Assembly: GCF_946151045.1 (NCBI RefSeq)
Contig: NZ_CAMGYY010000002.1
Span: forward strand, 1 to 64,000
Source: Mammaliicoccus sp. Marseille-Q6498
GTDB lineage: Bacteria > Bacillota > Bacilli > Staphylococcales > Staphylococcaceae
Direction of reading: 5' to 3'
DNA: 64,000 bases
The position numbers and the translations under genes are program-made. The notes beneath the pieces were generated by a model. The model searched no databases. It was given only the letters and a program-made list of their open reading frames with translations, and was not told where the DNA came from. Positions 39,021-47,649 of this stretch are shown here, one piece after another (position 1 is the stretch's first letter; the number at the start of each line of letters is the position of its first letter).

Positions 39021-40254
39021 ACGATTGTAAATCTTTAATTCTTTTAATATCAACTCTAATTAATAACGATATGGCTAATGCTACAACAAAGAATGCAGCG
39101 AAGATATACAGTGTTGCCATATAACTTTGTGTTACTTCTCTTACAGTTGCAGATATGAATGGTCCTACTAGTCCTGCTGCTGCCCATGCTGTTAATATAT
39201 AACCATGTATAGCTCCAAGTTGTTTTGTTCCAAATATATCGCCTATAAAAGCAGGTATCGAAGCGAAACCACCGCCGTAACAAGAAATAATAATAAATAG
39301 AATGATTTGGAATAGGGCAGGGCTATCAACTACTGGTAACCAAAGGAATAATACAATTTGTATGATGAAGAATATTGTATATACGTTTGTTCTACCGATA
39401 TAGTCGGAAACACTTGCCCATATCAATCGACCGAATCCATTAAACACACCGATAATACCAACCATCGTTGCAGCTTGTGCTGGTGTTAAATTTACGATTT
39501 CTTGTGCCATTGGACTTGCTACAGATAAAATAGCAATACCACATGTCACATTTATAAAGAGCATAAGCCATAAATAATAAAATCTCTTTGTTTTAATTGC
39601 TTCATTTGCTGTAATCTGAACTAAGTCGGGCTTTTTCTTTTTCTCTTTGTTAGGATTAAAACTTCCCGGTCTATAGTATTCAGGTGGTCTCTCTAAATAG
39701 AAACTTGAAATGATCATTATGACAAAATAAACGACAGCTAATATTATAAATGTAGAAACTAAGTTAAAATTCGATATTAAAAATTCTATAACCGGACTTG
39801 CTATCATTGAGGCAAACCCAAATCCCATTATGGCTAACCCAGTAGCAAGTCCGCGTTTGTCTGGGAACCATTTTACTAATGTAGAAACAGGTGCGATATA
39901 ACCTATACCTAATCCAATTCCGGATAATACACCGTAACCTAAGTAAAGTAACCATAGATTTTCAACTGAAATGGCATAACTTGAAACCACAAGTCCAGAT
40001 ATAAAGAATATGGTAGATACAAAACCAGAAACGCGTGGCCCAAATTTTTCAACAAAATGTCCCATAAAAGCAGCGGACAATCCTAAAAATAGTATGGCTA
40101 TACTAAATGTTCTTGAAACTTCCCCTAAACTGAACCCTAAATCATTTTGAATATGTTTAGTGAACACGCTCCATGAATATACAGAGCCAATAGAAATATG
40201 GATTCCTACAGCGGCTAAAGCGATTAACCACCTGTTTTTCACCTTCTTTTGCAT
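39016..40254 (-). CDS. OFA family MFS transporter
   Basis: Twelve-helix major facilitator of the oxalate:formate antiporter family, 412 aa. The first helix segment includes GVYSWSVFTKHI, typical of OFA members. The cytoplasmic loop at about 190-220 is basic (FNPNKEKKKKPDL). The true substrate in staphylococci is not established. It is monocistronic on the minus strand, with GGGGG upstream. An AgrA-box palindrome lies about 130 bp upstream. Confidence 0.87.
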   Translation of the reverse strand: MQKKVKNRWLIALAAVGIHISIGSVYSWSVFTKHIQNDLGFSLGEVSRTFSIAILFLGLSAAFMGHFVEKFGPRVSGFVSTIFFISGLVVSSYAISVENLWLLYLGYGVLSGIGLGIGYIAPVSTLVKWFPDKRGLATGLAIMGFGFASMIASPVIEFLISNFNLVSTFIILAVVYFVIMIISSFYLERPPEYYRPGSFNPNKEKKKKPDLVQITANEAIKTKRFYYLWLMLFINVTCGIAILSVASPMAQEIVNLTPAQAATMVGIIGVFNGFGRLIWASVSDYIGRTNVYTIFFIIQIVLFLWLPVVDSPALFQIILFIIISCYGGGFASIPAFIGDIFGTKQLGAIHGYILTAWAAAGLVGPFISATVREVTQSYMATLYIFAAFFVVALAISLLIRVDIKRIKDLQSF

Positions 40255-40381
40255 ATTAATCCCCCTTAAATGTGTCTAATTTATGTCATTATAGCTAAGT
40301 TTTAATTTTTGAGCAAATTTATTCAAAAATAAGTGAATCTTACTAATTTAGTATGAATTTTAGAAGCGCATGACTACTAGG

Positions 40382-40413
40382 TTTTAACAGTTAGGCATGC
40401 CTAACTGTTAAAA
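40382..40413. promoter_or_regulatory. 32-bp perfect palindrome of two AgrA-type boxes
   Basis: The left half TTTTAACAGTTAGGCA is followed by its exact complement. Each strand carries ACAGTTAGGCA (40387-40397 plus; 40408-40398 minus), the same 11-mer that occurs twice in the agr P2 control region at 52306-52337. The plus-strand box starts 42 bp (two 21-bp steps) before the next box at 40429. Confidence 0.75.
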
Positions 40414-40428
40414 AGCGGTTTCATTTAA

Positions 40429-40495
40429 ACACTTAAGAAATCATATATTTGAGTTAAGAATGAATGACCAAATTTACATATTGTGTTGTTATAAT
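40429..40495 (+). promoter_or_regulatory. Candidate AgrA-activated promoter
   Basis: Direct repeats ACACTTAAGAA (40429-40439) and TGAGTTAAGAA (40450-40460) are 21 bp apart, like those of agr P2 and P3. A consensus TATAAT (40490-40495) lies 29 bases after the second repeat, the same distance as at P2. No good -35 element is present, as is usual for AgrA-dependent promoters. Confidence 0.65.
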
Positions 40496-40501
40496 TTTGG
40501 T

Positions 40502-40750
40502 ATAGATAACACAACACGAAGCACAAGAAATTCAATTCCTTGAAACTAATTCGTATATGTTTTCGTATTGATATAGATTTTGTGTAGAACGTGTTTAGGT
40601 AGTTATCTGTTATTGTAACGTTGAAATGGATCATATAATGATTCAAGATATTTTTATAAAGTTTCCCGGCTTTATAAAAATACATGTTTCCTTAATTAAT
40701 AACCCTTCCCCGAAAAGCGCTCGTTAATTCCCGGACGAGCGCTTTTCACT
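40502..40750 (+). ncRNA. Candidate Agr-controlled RNAIII-like regulatory RNA
   Basis: Predicted transcript of about 250 nt in a stretch with no credible gene. Distant arms AGATAAC/GTTATCT (40504-40510, 40602-40608) and AACACG/CGTGTT (40513-40518, 40590-40595) close a 5' domain holding a TTCAA-TTCC-TTGAA hairpin (40531-40544). A perfect 11-bp hairpin at 40651-40680 has loop TTTCCCGG. A linker CCCTTCCCC follows. The 12-bp terminator hairpin (40713-40746) has loop TAATTCCCGG. C-rich UUCCC loops that pair with Shine-Dalgarno sequences are a hallmark of RNAIII and other staphylococcal sRNAs. The start point and regulation are inferred. Confidence 0.65.
40713..40750. terminator. Terminator with C-rich loop
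   Basis: AAAAGCGCTCGT (40713-40724) pairs perfectly with ACGAGCGCTTTT (40735-40746). The loop TAATTCCCGG carries the UUCCC motif. It can work on either strand. Confidence 0.88.
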
Positions 40751-40899
40751 TGCAAAAATTTAAGATGATAATTTTATTTACATATGATGTTAAGTTTACT
40801 GACTTATATTTTCTTTTATTTATTTGATGAAGTACACTGTTTATATCGAGCCATGGGGATGGTGAGAAAAGCTTCAAAGTAAAAGGGGATATACATAAA

Positions 40900-40940
40900 A
40901 ACAGACCTTAAAAATTCATTGAATTTTTAAGGTCTGTTAT
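40900..40940. terminator. Terminator after the thioredoxin-fold gene
   Basis: AACAGACCTTAAAAATTCA and its complement (40900-40938) form a perfect 18-19 bp stem with A/T tracts. Between 40750 and 40900 I see no gene. Confidence 0.88.
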
Positions 40941-40945
40941 TTTTT

Positions 40946-41497
40946 TTATGCTATAGCACTCACGATTGATTCATAAACATCATTCCAAAATTGTGAGTTG
41001 TCTTTGTAAGTTTCATGTATAATTCTATGAACTTCTTTTTCTTTATCTGCAAATGATGGATCATCTTTAGCAGGTAAGTCTTTACGTGTTTCTTCAACAA
41101 ATTTCTGTACTGTTGTCGCTCTAGGACCCCAAACATGTTCTTGTTCATGTTTTTCATTTAAAAATACAAAGATTGGAATAGATCTTGCTGTGCCATTAGT
41201 TAAGTATTGATCAATAAGATTTGTATCTTCATCTCTATGGAATACTTTAATCTCAATATCAGCGTAATCCGCAATGTTTAATAGAACTGGAATGTTCATC
41301 ATTGCATCTCCACACCAATCTTCAGTAATTACAAGCACTTTATACTTTTTTTCTTTGATTTTGTCTAAACGTTCATCATTTTTAGGTAATTGAAAAGATT
41401 GATATATATCTAATAATGCTTCTTTATTAGTCGTCATTTCATTTACATATTCTTTAATTGGTTGTGATTGTTCAAAGTATGTAACTAGCTTAGTCAT
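40946..41497 (-). CDS. Thioredoxin-fold protein
   Basis: A 183-aa protein of the thioredoxin-like family found in Firmicutes. Residues 50-120 hold VLVITEDWCGDAMMNIPVLLNIA, with only one cysteine in the position of the CxxC motif, then RSIPIFVFLNE with the cis-proline. A lone cysteine argues against classical disulfide exchange. I chose ATG 41497 (MTKLVTYF) because GGGGG lies 9 bases upstream; the ATG nine bases earlier is too close to it. Function unknown. Confidence 0.8.
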   Translation of the reverse strand: MTKLVTYFEQSQPIKEYVNEMTTNKEALLDIYQSFQLPKNDERLDKIKEKKYKVLVITEDWCGDAMMNIPVLLNIADYADIEIKVFHRDEDTNLIDQYLTNGTARSIPIFVFLNEKHEQEHVWGPRATTVQKFVEETRKDLPAKDDPSFADKEKEVHRIIHETYKDNSQFWNDVYESIVSAIA

Positions 41498-41576
41498 ATT
41501 GTTCATCCCCCTTTTGTATATTAAATATTATAACAATTCTGAAATAAATCGCAAAGAACTAATCTTACATACAAAA

Positions 41577-42614
41577 TTATTCAACAGCGTTATCTATTAT
41601 AGAAAAAGTTTTGTTATCAACATCTAATTCAGCCTGAGCGCCGTAAGGGATAATACATGTTGGTTCAGTGTGACCGAAATTAACATTATAAAAAACAGGC
41701 ATGTCTTCTTGATTCCATTCTTTTAACATTTTAGTCCAGACATCTTTATATTCTTCGTAGTACATATCATCGTGTGGACGCCCGATAATCACACCATTTA
41801 TGCGATCAAAAATTCCCATAGAACCGAAAGCACGCACATAATCTTCCATTAACCAAGGTGGCGCGTGAACTTCAGCAGTTTCAACAAAGAGAATGGCACC
41901 GTCAAAAGCATCTTTATTAGGGAAGACATCTGTCGCTTTTAAAGAGTGGAAGAGTTCCATACAGCCACCAATTAAATGGCCGGTCGCTTTACCTTTACCA
42001 TTTAAAATTTCATAGCCGTTGTTGTCGAATGATTCTCTATTAATATCTTTGTTAGATTCGTCCCATTTAAGACCATATTTTCTAATTTTTGATGAAGGCT
42101 TAATTTCTCCTACGATATCATTTTGAAACCACGTTTTATTGATAGCATCAACTGTGTAATCGTCCATCGCTACATTTTCAGCAAAGTCAGTTAATAATAA
42201 TGGGCCATAATAGCTAGAAACGCCAGCTTGATAAAACATAAAGTGTATAGCAGTCGTATCAGAATAACCAGTGAGTATTTTAGGGTTATTTTTAATGATA
42301 GACAAATCTATGTATGGCCATAGTCGTACTGAGTCGTCTCCTCCTAAAGTACAAATGATTGCTTTTACTTCAGGATCTTTAAGGGCTAAATGTAAGTCTT
42401 CTGCTCTTTTTTCTGGATTGTTATAGTTGAACTCATTGCCTTTTAGCGCGTTAGGCATGACTTTAACCTTTAAACCAAATTCTTCTTCTAACCTTTTAAT
42501 ACCTACTTTTGTTCTCCATAAAAATTGCTCTTCTCCAGCTAATCCGGAAGAAGGTGAAACGATTGCTACTGTATCGCCTTTAGAAAGTTTAGACGGTTTA
42601 ATTAGATTACTCAT
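41577..42614 (-). CDS. S66 family peptidase (LD-carboxypeptidase/MccF-like)
   Basis: Serine carboxypeptidase-fold enzyme of 345 aa in the S66 family, which includes LD-carboxypeptidase A and microcin C7 self-immunity protein MccF. Visible motifs are VAIVSPSSGLAGEEQF at the N terminus, ICTLGGDDSVRLWPYID, and the nucleophile serine in LTGYSDTTAIHFMFY. I chose ATG 42614 (MSNLIKPSK), where GGGAGGG lies 7 bases upstream. The length and the FVETAEVHAPPWLMEDYVR segment favour the MccF-like branch. Substrate not determined. Confidence 0.85.
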   Translation of the reverse strand: MSNLIKPSKLSKGDTVAIVSPSSGLAGEEQFLWRTKVGIKRLEEEFGLKVKVMPNALKGNEFNYNNPEKRAEDLHLALKDPEVKAIICTLGGDDSVRLWPYIDLSIIKNNPKILTGYSDTTAIHFMFYQAGVSSYYGPLLLTDFAENVAMDDYTVDAINKTWFQNDIVGEIKPSSKIRKYGLKWDESNKDINRESFDNNGYEILNGKGKATGHLIGGCMELFHSLKATDVFPNKDAFDGAILFVETAEVHAPPWLMEDYVRAFGSMGIFDRINGVIIGRPHDDMYYEEYKDVWTKMLKEWNQEDMPVFYNVNFGHTEPTCIIPYGAQAELDVDNKTFSIIDNAVE

Positions 42615-42769
42615 TCTTATTCCCTCCCAATATCTTTGTTGAATCGAGTATATCATACTGATATAACTTGAATTGAAAATTTTCAAATGATAATATGATG
42701 TTGTTTGCAAAAAACATGATAAAATATGAATGAATATAATGCATGTATATATTATAAAGGGGCATTTTC

Positions 42770-43327
42770 ATGGATAAAATAACCTTCCTTAATTATCTTG
42801 AGGATGAATTATCCCGATTACCAAAAGTAGAACGGGATAAAATAATGTACGATTATGAATCAAAATTTTATGAAGCTCAAATAGAAAATAAAAACGAAGC
42901 GGAATTAATTCGAGAACTAGGGGAGCCAAAAGCAATCGCTAAAAAAGTATATGCTACATATGCTATACGTGATGCAGAAGTAGCACCAAGTTTTAAAAAT
43001 GTATTTCAAGCAATAATGGCTACACTCGGTATGAGCTTTTTTAATATTTTCTTTATTATTATTCCATTTCTTATCGTTGCCTTTATATTATTAATTGTTG
43101 TAGTAGCAGGTGCTTTAATGATGTTAGGGCCTATTGTTAGTATCTTGAATGTCATTTTATATGGTTTTCATTGGATAGATATTACGAATATTATTTTCTC
43201 AATTTCATTTTTAGGATTAGGCTTGATGTTATTGATTGCAGGTCTAAAACTGATCGAAATAAGTTACAAAGGCATTTTGAAATATTTAAGATGGTGCGTA
43301 AGGTTCCTTAGAAGGAGTGCTGAATAA
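42770..43327 (+). CDS. HAAS/DUF1700 membrane protein
   Basis: A 185-aa protein. Residues 1-65 form a charged HAAS-type domain (FLNYLEDELSRLPKVERDKIM). This is followed by three to four membrane helices from about residue 80. Such proteins usually travel with a PadR regulator and a DUF4097 protein. Here the DUF4097 partner follows with a shared TAATG, but no PadR gene is adjacent. Function unknown, probably envelope-stress related. Confidence 0.85.
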   Translation: MDKITFLNYLEDELSRLPKVERDKIMYDYESKFYEAQIENKNEAELIRELGEPKAIAKKVYATYAIRDAEVAPSFKNVFQAIMATLGMSFFNIFFIIIPFLIVAFILLIVVVAGALMMLGPIVSILNVILYGFHWIDITNIIFSISFLGLGLMLLIAGLKLIEISYKGILKYLRWCVRFLRRSAE

Positions 43328-44166
43328 TGAAAAAGTTATTTTATATTGGTTTAAGCATCTTCTTAATTTTTGGCATTATAGGCACAATTTTATGGTTTAC
43401 TGTTAATCATAAATTTGAAAAGCAAGAAAGTTATGAAAAAGTATTTAAAAATGACAAAATAGAACAAATAATTGTAAATGGGCATAATACAGATGTTGAA
43501 GTTAAAAAAGGCAAACATCTAAATGTTAAATATGATGGGAAAGATAAAGTTAATGCAAGCGTTGAAAACAAATTACTTCATTTTTCTGAACGAGATAAAA
43601 AGCTTAATTTAAGTTTTAATTTTATACCTTTTAAGAAGACTAAAAACCATTTAATTATTACACTGCCTAAAAAGAATTATGATGCATTTAATATCACAAC
43701 GAACACTGGAAATGTTTCAGTCAAAAATGTTATGAGTGACAACAGTAATATCATTACCGGAACAGGTAATATTACTTATGAAAAAGTGAAAATGAAAAAT
43801 GCTAAAGCAATGTCTGATTTAGGAAGTATTCGAGTGAGCAATTCAAGTTTAATAAAATTTAATGGAGAACTTGATACAGGGAATATAACAGTAGATAAAA
43901 GTAAACTTATAAACAGTGAATTAATTACCAATTTAGGTAATATCAATGTTAAACGTTTAAAAAATGAATGCGATATTAAATCTTCAACTGAAGATGGCGA
44001 TATTACATTGTCTTACAATAAACCACCTAAAAATACTTTGTTACAATTACAAGCAGAGTCAGGTGAAACAAAGATAACTAATCATGCATTTAATGGTGAG
44101 AAGGTCGGTTCTGGAAAACATGTTATTGAAGGCTATACAGTAAATGGCGATATATATGTAAAGTAA
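43327..44166 (+). CDS. DUF4097 family beta-strand repeat protein
   Basis: A 279-aa protein with an N-terminal membrane anchor (about 5-25, IGLSIFLIFGIIGTILWF). The long beta-helical domain has recurring G-N-I/V-x-V patterns (TNTGNVSVKNV, TGTGNITYEK, DLGSIRVSNS, DTGNITVDKS, NLGNINVKRL), typical of DUF4097/putative adhesin. It should be anchored and face outward. It is coupled to the DUF1700 gene upstream and followed by a strong terminator. Confidence 0.86.
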   Translation: MKKLFYIGLSIFLIFGIIGTILWFTVNHKFEKQESYEKVFKNDKIEQIIVNGHNTDVEVKKGKHLNVKYDGKDKVNASVENKLLHFSERDKKLNLSFNFIPFKKTKNHLIITLPKKNYDAFNITTNTGNVSVKNVMSDNSNIITGTGNITYEKVKMKNAKAMSDLGSIRVSNSSLIKFNGELDTGNITVDKSKLINSELITNLGNINVKRLKNECDIKSSTEDGDITLSYNKPPKNTLLQLQAESGETKITNHAFNGEKVGSGKHVIEGYTVNGDIYVK

Positions 44167-44175
44167 TATAAAAAT

Positions 44176-44222
44176 AAAAAGACACACTGGAAAATCAAAA
44201 AATTTCCAGTGTGTCTTTTTTT
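44176..44222. terminator. Bidirectional terminator
   Basis: AAAAAGACACACTGGAAA and TTTCCAGTGTGTCTTTTT (44176-44220) form a long perfect stem between convergent genes. Confidence 0.9.
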
Positions 44223-44236
44223 ATTGAAAGTATTCA

Positions 44237-45274
44237 TTATTCACTGGCAAATGGAATATCAGTATCTAATTGACCAGATAGAGATATAAGATTTAAAGGC
44301 TGACCGTCTAACCAGTCTTGAAAGTTAAATGTATGGATTTGTCCATTTTCACCTAAAGCAATTTGAACTTCTAATTTGCTAGGGATATAAGCTGAAGTAT
44401 GAATTGTACCAGACCAACTTTTAAATAATTTGCTGTAAATTTCATATTTAGGATTATTGAAATATTGGAACGCATCTTTTAAAGACATTTGTTCATTTGT
44501 TATGTGCTCAATTCTATTATATCTTTCAATTGATTCTTTTATATAGTTTCTATTTTCATGAGTAAGCACTTCAAAATGATTTGTACATAAGTTATTATGC
44601 TTAGTTATAACGGATCTAGGTGTTGCCTCAACGATTATTCTATTGTTTGAAGCATCCATTAAAATATAACTAAACGAAGTACGATGGGGGATTTCTTTTA
44701 ATAAAACAACTGCTTCGTCAATATTTTTACAAGTTTCAAGAATTAATCTTCCAATCATATAACATACGAAACCATCACCAGGTTTTTTTCTATGCATAAA
44801 ATTATATCCCATAGATAAACCGTGTTCATTCATCCCGTCCATACGACCTGTTACTCTAGAAGTAGGGCCGATCTGCGCATAACCACCATCATTTGGTTGA
44901 AATAAACTGAATCTACCGTCATAAGTTGCAGGATTGTAATCATAATTTCTAACCATGTAGTCTTCACCTAAAAAGATAGAACAACCACTATCTTTCGCAT
45001 AAACTCTGTAATGACCATAATTTAATAAAATAAGATCAAGTGGCAATTGTAATGTGTCTTGCATACCCATTAACTCATCCCATATTTGTGGGGCGAATTT
45101 TTTATAAATCTGTTCTGTTTCTTTTATATCTATATCAAAGCGAGGTCTTCTTATACGCCATTCTTTTTCTCTATTTTCTAACATTTTCGTAGATTGTAAC
45201 CATTTTGCTTGGGCAACGCCATGATCATAATGACTACCTCTAAACTCAAATGTTTGCATATTTACATGTTGCAA
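44237..45274 (-). CDS. C45 family autoproteolytic acyltransferase/hydrolase
   Basis: Ntn-hydrolase of the peptidase C45 (acyl-coenzyme A:6-aminopenicillanic acid acyltransferase-like) family. The nucleophile is the cysteine of KDSGCSIFLGEDYMVRNYDYN (about residue 102), which would become N-terminal by self-cleavage. SRVTGRMDGMNEHGLSMGYNF follows. I chose TTG 45274, as AGGAG lies 8 bases upstream; GTG 45283 falls in that site. Substrate in staphylococci unknown; amide or acyl-amino acid hydrolysis is likely. 345 aa. Confidence 0.82.
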   Translation of the reverse strand: MQHVNMQTFEFRGSHYDHGVAQAKWLQSTKMLENREKEWRIRRPRFDIDIKETEQIYKKFAPQIWDELMGMQDTLQLPLDLILLNYGHYRVYAKDSGCSIFLGEDYMVRNYDYNPATYDGRFSLFQPNDGGYAQIGPTSRVTGRMDGMNEHGLSMGYNFMHRKKPGDGFVCYMIGRLILETCKNIDEAVVLLKEIPHRTSFSYILMDASNNRIIVEATPRSVITKHNNLCTNHFEVLTHENRNYIKESIERYNRIEHITNEQMSLKDAFQYFNNPKYEIYSKLFKSWSGTIHTSAYIPSKLEVQIALGENGQIHTFNFQDWLDGQPLNLISLSGQLDTDIPFASE

Positions 45275-45463
45275 CTGTATCACTCCTAATGAATCTATTT
45301 TGATAGAAAATTGTTATTTTGTCACGTAAATAAGACAGTCACATTAATAAAAGTCATAAGATGTTAAATAATTGTAATCGTGACTTAACCTATGTAATTT
45401 TTTACCATGTTATATTTACATTAGCATATTTCTCATTACAAGAATAAGTAGGAGGTGCGTAAT

Positions 45464-45523
45464 ATGTGGAATCAAGGGTATATATTTTTTAAGAAAAAAT
45501 GGAAAGAATGGTATGGAAGATAA
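45464..45523 (+). CDS. Micropeptide, 19 aa
   Basis: A very short frame beginning MWNQGYIFF, followed by lysines and tryptophans (KKKWKEWYGR). AGGAGGTG, a near-perfect ribosome-binding site, lies 6 bases before the ATG. The peptide is aromatic and cationic. It is separated from the C45 gene by about 190 bp and followed by a shared terminator at 45588. Too short to classify; may be a small membrane-active or regulatory peptide. Confidence 0.45.
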   Translation: MWNQGYIFFKKKWKEWYGR

Positions 45524-45585
45524 TCGAGACACTTAAATACAACTAGACATATATTTTTAAATAAATAATTTAAACATAAATCACA

Positions 45586-45625
45586 ATAATAAAAGCATCC
45601 CGACTTTGGGATGCTTTTTATATTT
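45586..45625. terminator. Bidirectional terminator
   Basis: AAAAGCATCCC and GGGATGCTTTT arms around position 45600, with T tract. It closes the bile acid:sodium symporter-like gene on the minus strand and could end a plus-strand transcript carrying the micropeptide. Confidence 0.85.
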
Positions 45626-45641
45626 GAAAAATATATTCAGC

Positions 45642-46607
45642 TTAATCTTCAGCAGTTGCGTGTTCCTTTTCACGATTCATGCGTTTCGTTTGATTTGACC
45701 AAATAATTGCAATTGTCGGTCCAGTTAATAAATGAACGAAACTAAATATAGCGCCTGGAACTGCAGATAGTGGGTTAAAGTGAGCTGTTGCTAATGATAC
45801 AGCGAGTCCAGAGTTTTGCATGCCTACTTCAATTGAAATGGCACGTTTATCTGGTCTATTTAATTTGAATAATTTAGCTAATAAATATCCAATTGTTAGT
45901 CCACAAACATTATGAAGTAATACGACACCGAATAGAATTAAACCAGTTTCAATGATTTGCGCCTTATTTCCTGCAACAACACTAGATAGAATAAGTGAAA
46001 TGGCAACTACAGAAATAATAGGCAAAATGTCGACTGATTTTACGGCTAATGGTCTAAAGAATTTTTGAACGATAATACCTAAAATGATAGGGATTAATAC
46101 GACTTGAATGACTGAAATAAACATAGAACTAAATGAAACTTGTAACCATTCTCTTGCAAATAAAAAGATAAGAGATGGTGTTACAATTGGAGCTAATAAT
46201 GTAGATGCTGTTGTTACAGCTACTGATAAAGCTGTATTTGCTTTTGCTAAATAGCTGATTACGTTTGATGCAGTACCACCAGGACAACAACCTACTAAAA
46301 TAACACCTAATGCTACATCAGGACTTAAATGTAATCCTTTTGCTATTAAATAGGCAGTAACCGGCATAACAGTATACTGTAAGATCACGCCTATGATTAC
46401 GCTTTTTGGTGCTTTAAAGATTTCTTTAAAGTCATTTGTTGATATTGTCATACCCATACCAAACATTACGATTCCTAATAAATAAGGTATGTAAGGTGCT
46501 ACTTGAGAGATACTACCAGGAAAACTAAATCCTATAATAGCTGCAAGTAACATCCAAATAACGAATGTTTTATTAATAAATTGACTGAACTTCTTTATGT
46601 TACTCAT
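45642..46607 (-). CDS. Bile acid:sodium symporter (BASS) family transporter
   Basis: A 321-aa membrane protein with 9-10 helices. The family signature GVILVGCCPGGTASNVISYLAKAN is present near the middle (about 95-118) and EVGMQNSGLAV near 255. Bacterial members carry organic anions with sodium; pantoate and similar acids are possible, but the substrate is not known here. I chose ATG 46607 (MSNIKKFSQF), which has GGGAAGGTG upstream. Confidence 0.88.
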   Translation of the reverse strand: MSNIKKFSQFINKTFVIWMLLAAIIGFSFPGSISQVAPYIPYLLGIVMFGMGMTISTNDFKEIFKAPKSVIIGVILQYTVMPVTAYLIAKGLHLSPDVALGVILVGCCPGGTASNVISYLAKANTALSVAVTTASTLLAPIVTPSLIFLFAREWLQVSFSSMFISVIQVVLIPIILGIIVQKFFRPLAVKSVDILPIISVVAISLILSSVVAGNKAQIIETGLILFGVVLLHNVCGLTIGYLLAKLFKLNRPDKRAISIEVGMQNSGLAVSLATAHFNPLSAVPGAIFSFVHLLTGPTIAIIWSNQTKRMNREKEHATAED

Positions 46608-46852
46608 TTTAACACCTTCCCAATACATAATAATCAGAATATTAACAATAATCAGAAGTATTATCAATAGCATTTAGACTACTTATGAAATATAATAAAA
46701 ATAAATAAGCATTAATACATGTATTGCAACATTTTAAACTATAGTGATATATAAATTTGCTGATATTTTGTATGAAAAGGATATGTCTTTTATGTAATGG
46801 TGTAATTATGTTATGATGAATATGGTAGAAAATCATGATAGAGGTGACTTCA

Positions 46853-47020
46853 ATGGATTGTATTAAAGGGTTATTCAAATTCTTTTTTGTCTTAATTGCT
46901 ATTACAACAGTTGTTGTTGGGGCAGGTATTGCTGTCTTAGCATTCGTATTTAAAAAAGACTTTGAAGAGTTAGAACAAAAAACAAAAGAAATTGTATCTG
47001 AAATCGAAGCTAATAATTAA
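46853..47020 (+). CDS. Small membrane protein, 55 aa
   Basis: Starts MDCIKGLFKFFFVLIAITTV. One membrane helix (about 8-32) is followed by an acidic coiled tail (FEELEQKTKEIVSEIEANN). GAGGTGAC precedes ATG 46853, which is preferred over ATG 46835. A terminator follows the stop. Function unknown. Confidence 0.65.
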   Translation: MDCIKGLFKFFFVLIAITTVVVGAGIAVLAFVFKKDFEELEQKTKEIVSEIEANN

Positions 47021-47026
47021 TATTAT

Positions 47027-47062
47027 GGAGCAATCACTATGTCTATGTGATTGCTCCTTTTA
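47027..47062 (+). terminator. Terminator after the small membrane protein gene
   Basis: GGAGCAATCAC (47027-47037) pairs with GTGATTGCTCC (47047-47057), followed by TTTTATT. Confidence 0.88.
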
Positions 47063-47088
47063 TTATAAAATATTAGGAGGTAGATATA

Positions 47089-47649
47089 TTGTATTTTGAA
47101 AGTAATATGTTAATTTCTCCAAAATTAGATTATCACGTTAAAGATCAATTACAAGTTTTGTCTAAACAGGTAAAAGCACCTAGTAAACAAGAGTTATTTT
47201 CATTAATTGAGACTTTAGAGTATGATCAACCATTTTTAAATTCAGTTACTATAGGAACGAGTAATGATGAATCAATGATTAAAGTTGCTTATGAACTTAA
47301 AAATTTGTTAGAGCATAAATGGTATGACTTAAAAGGTTACGACATTTACGTTAATATCATCATTTGGAAAGATTCTGTTGGATCTTCTAAAAAATATGTT
47401 AAACAATTTTTATCAAATAAACCTGATTCTTGGGTCGTATTAGGATCACAAGTAGGGTTCAGTAACATGGTTAAACGATTATATCGTGAACATGATTGGG
47501 ACAAGAAAAGAACATATTGCTTAAGTACATTATTATCCCAAGCTATGATTAATATAGTGGGTAAAAAATACTTCGAAGATATCAATGGTATTACATATCA
47601 AGGAGAGAATTGGAAAGTAGAAAACGGTAGAATCGTTATCCAATGCTAA
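47089..47649 (+). CDS. Hypothetical protein, 186 aa
   Basis: Soluble protein with no recognised domain, no signal peptide and no membrane helix. It has alternating alpha and beta character (GYDIYVNIIIWKDSVGSS; SWVVLGSQVGFSNMVKRLY). The start is TTG with AGGAGG 8 bases upstream, a strong translation signal. The 3' end overlaps the convergent LPETG gene by 4 bp with no terminator between them, so each transcript would run antisense into the other. Confidence 0.7.
   Translation: MYFESNMLISPKLDYHVKDQLQVLSKQVKAPSKQELFSLIETLEYDQPFLNSVTIGTSNDESMIKVAYELKNLLEHKWYDLKGYDIYVNIIIWKDSVGSSKKYVKQFLSNKPDSWVVLGSQVGFSNMVKRLYREHDWDKKRTYCLSTLLSQAMINIVGKKYFEDINGITYQGENWKVENGRIVIQC

Noticed and set aside
40425..40685. 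Minus-strand reading frame of 86 codons
   Set aside because: The ribosome-binding site is poorly spaced and no domain is recognised. The plus strand of the same DNA forms strong hairpins, which explains the conservation better.
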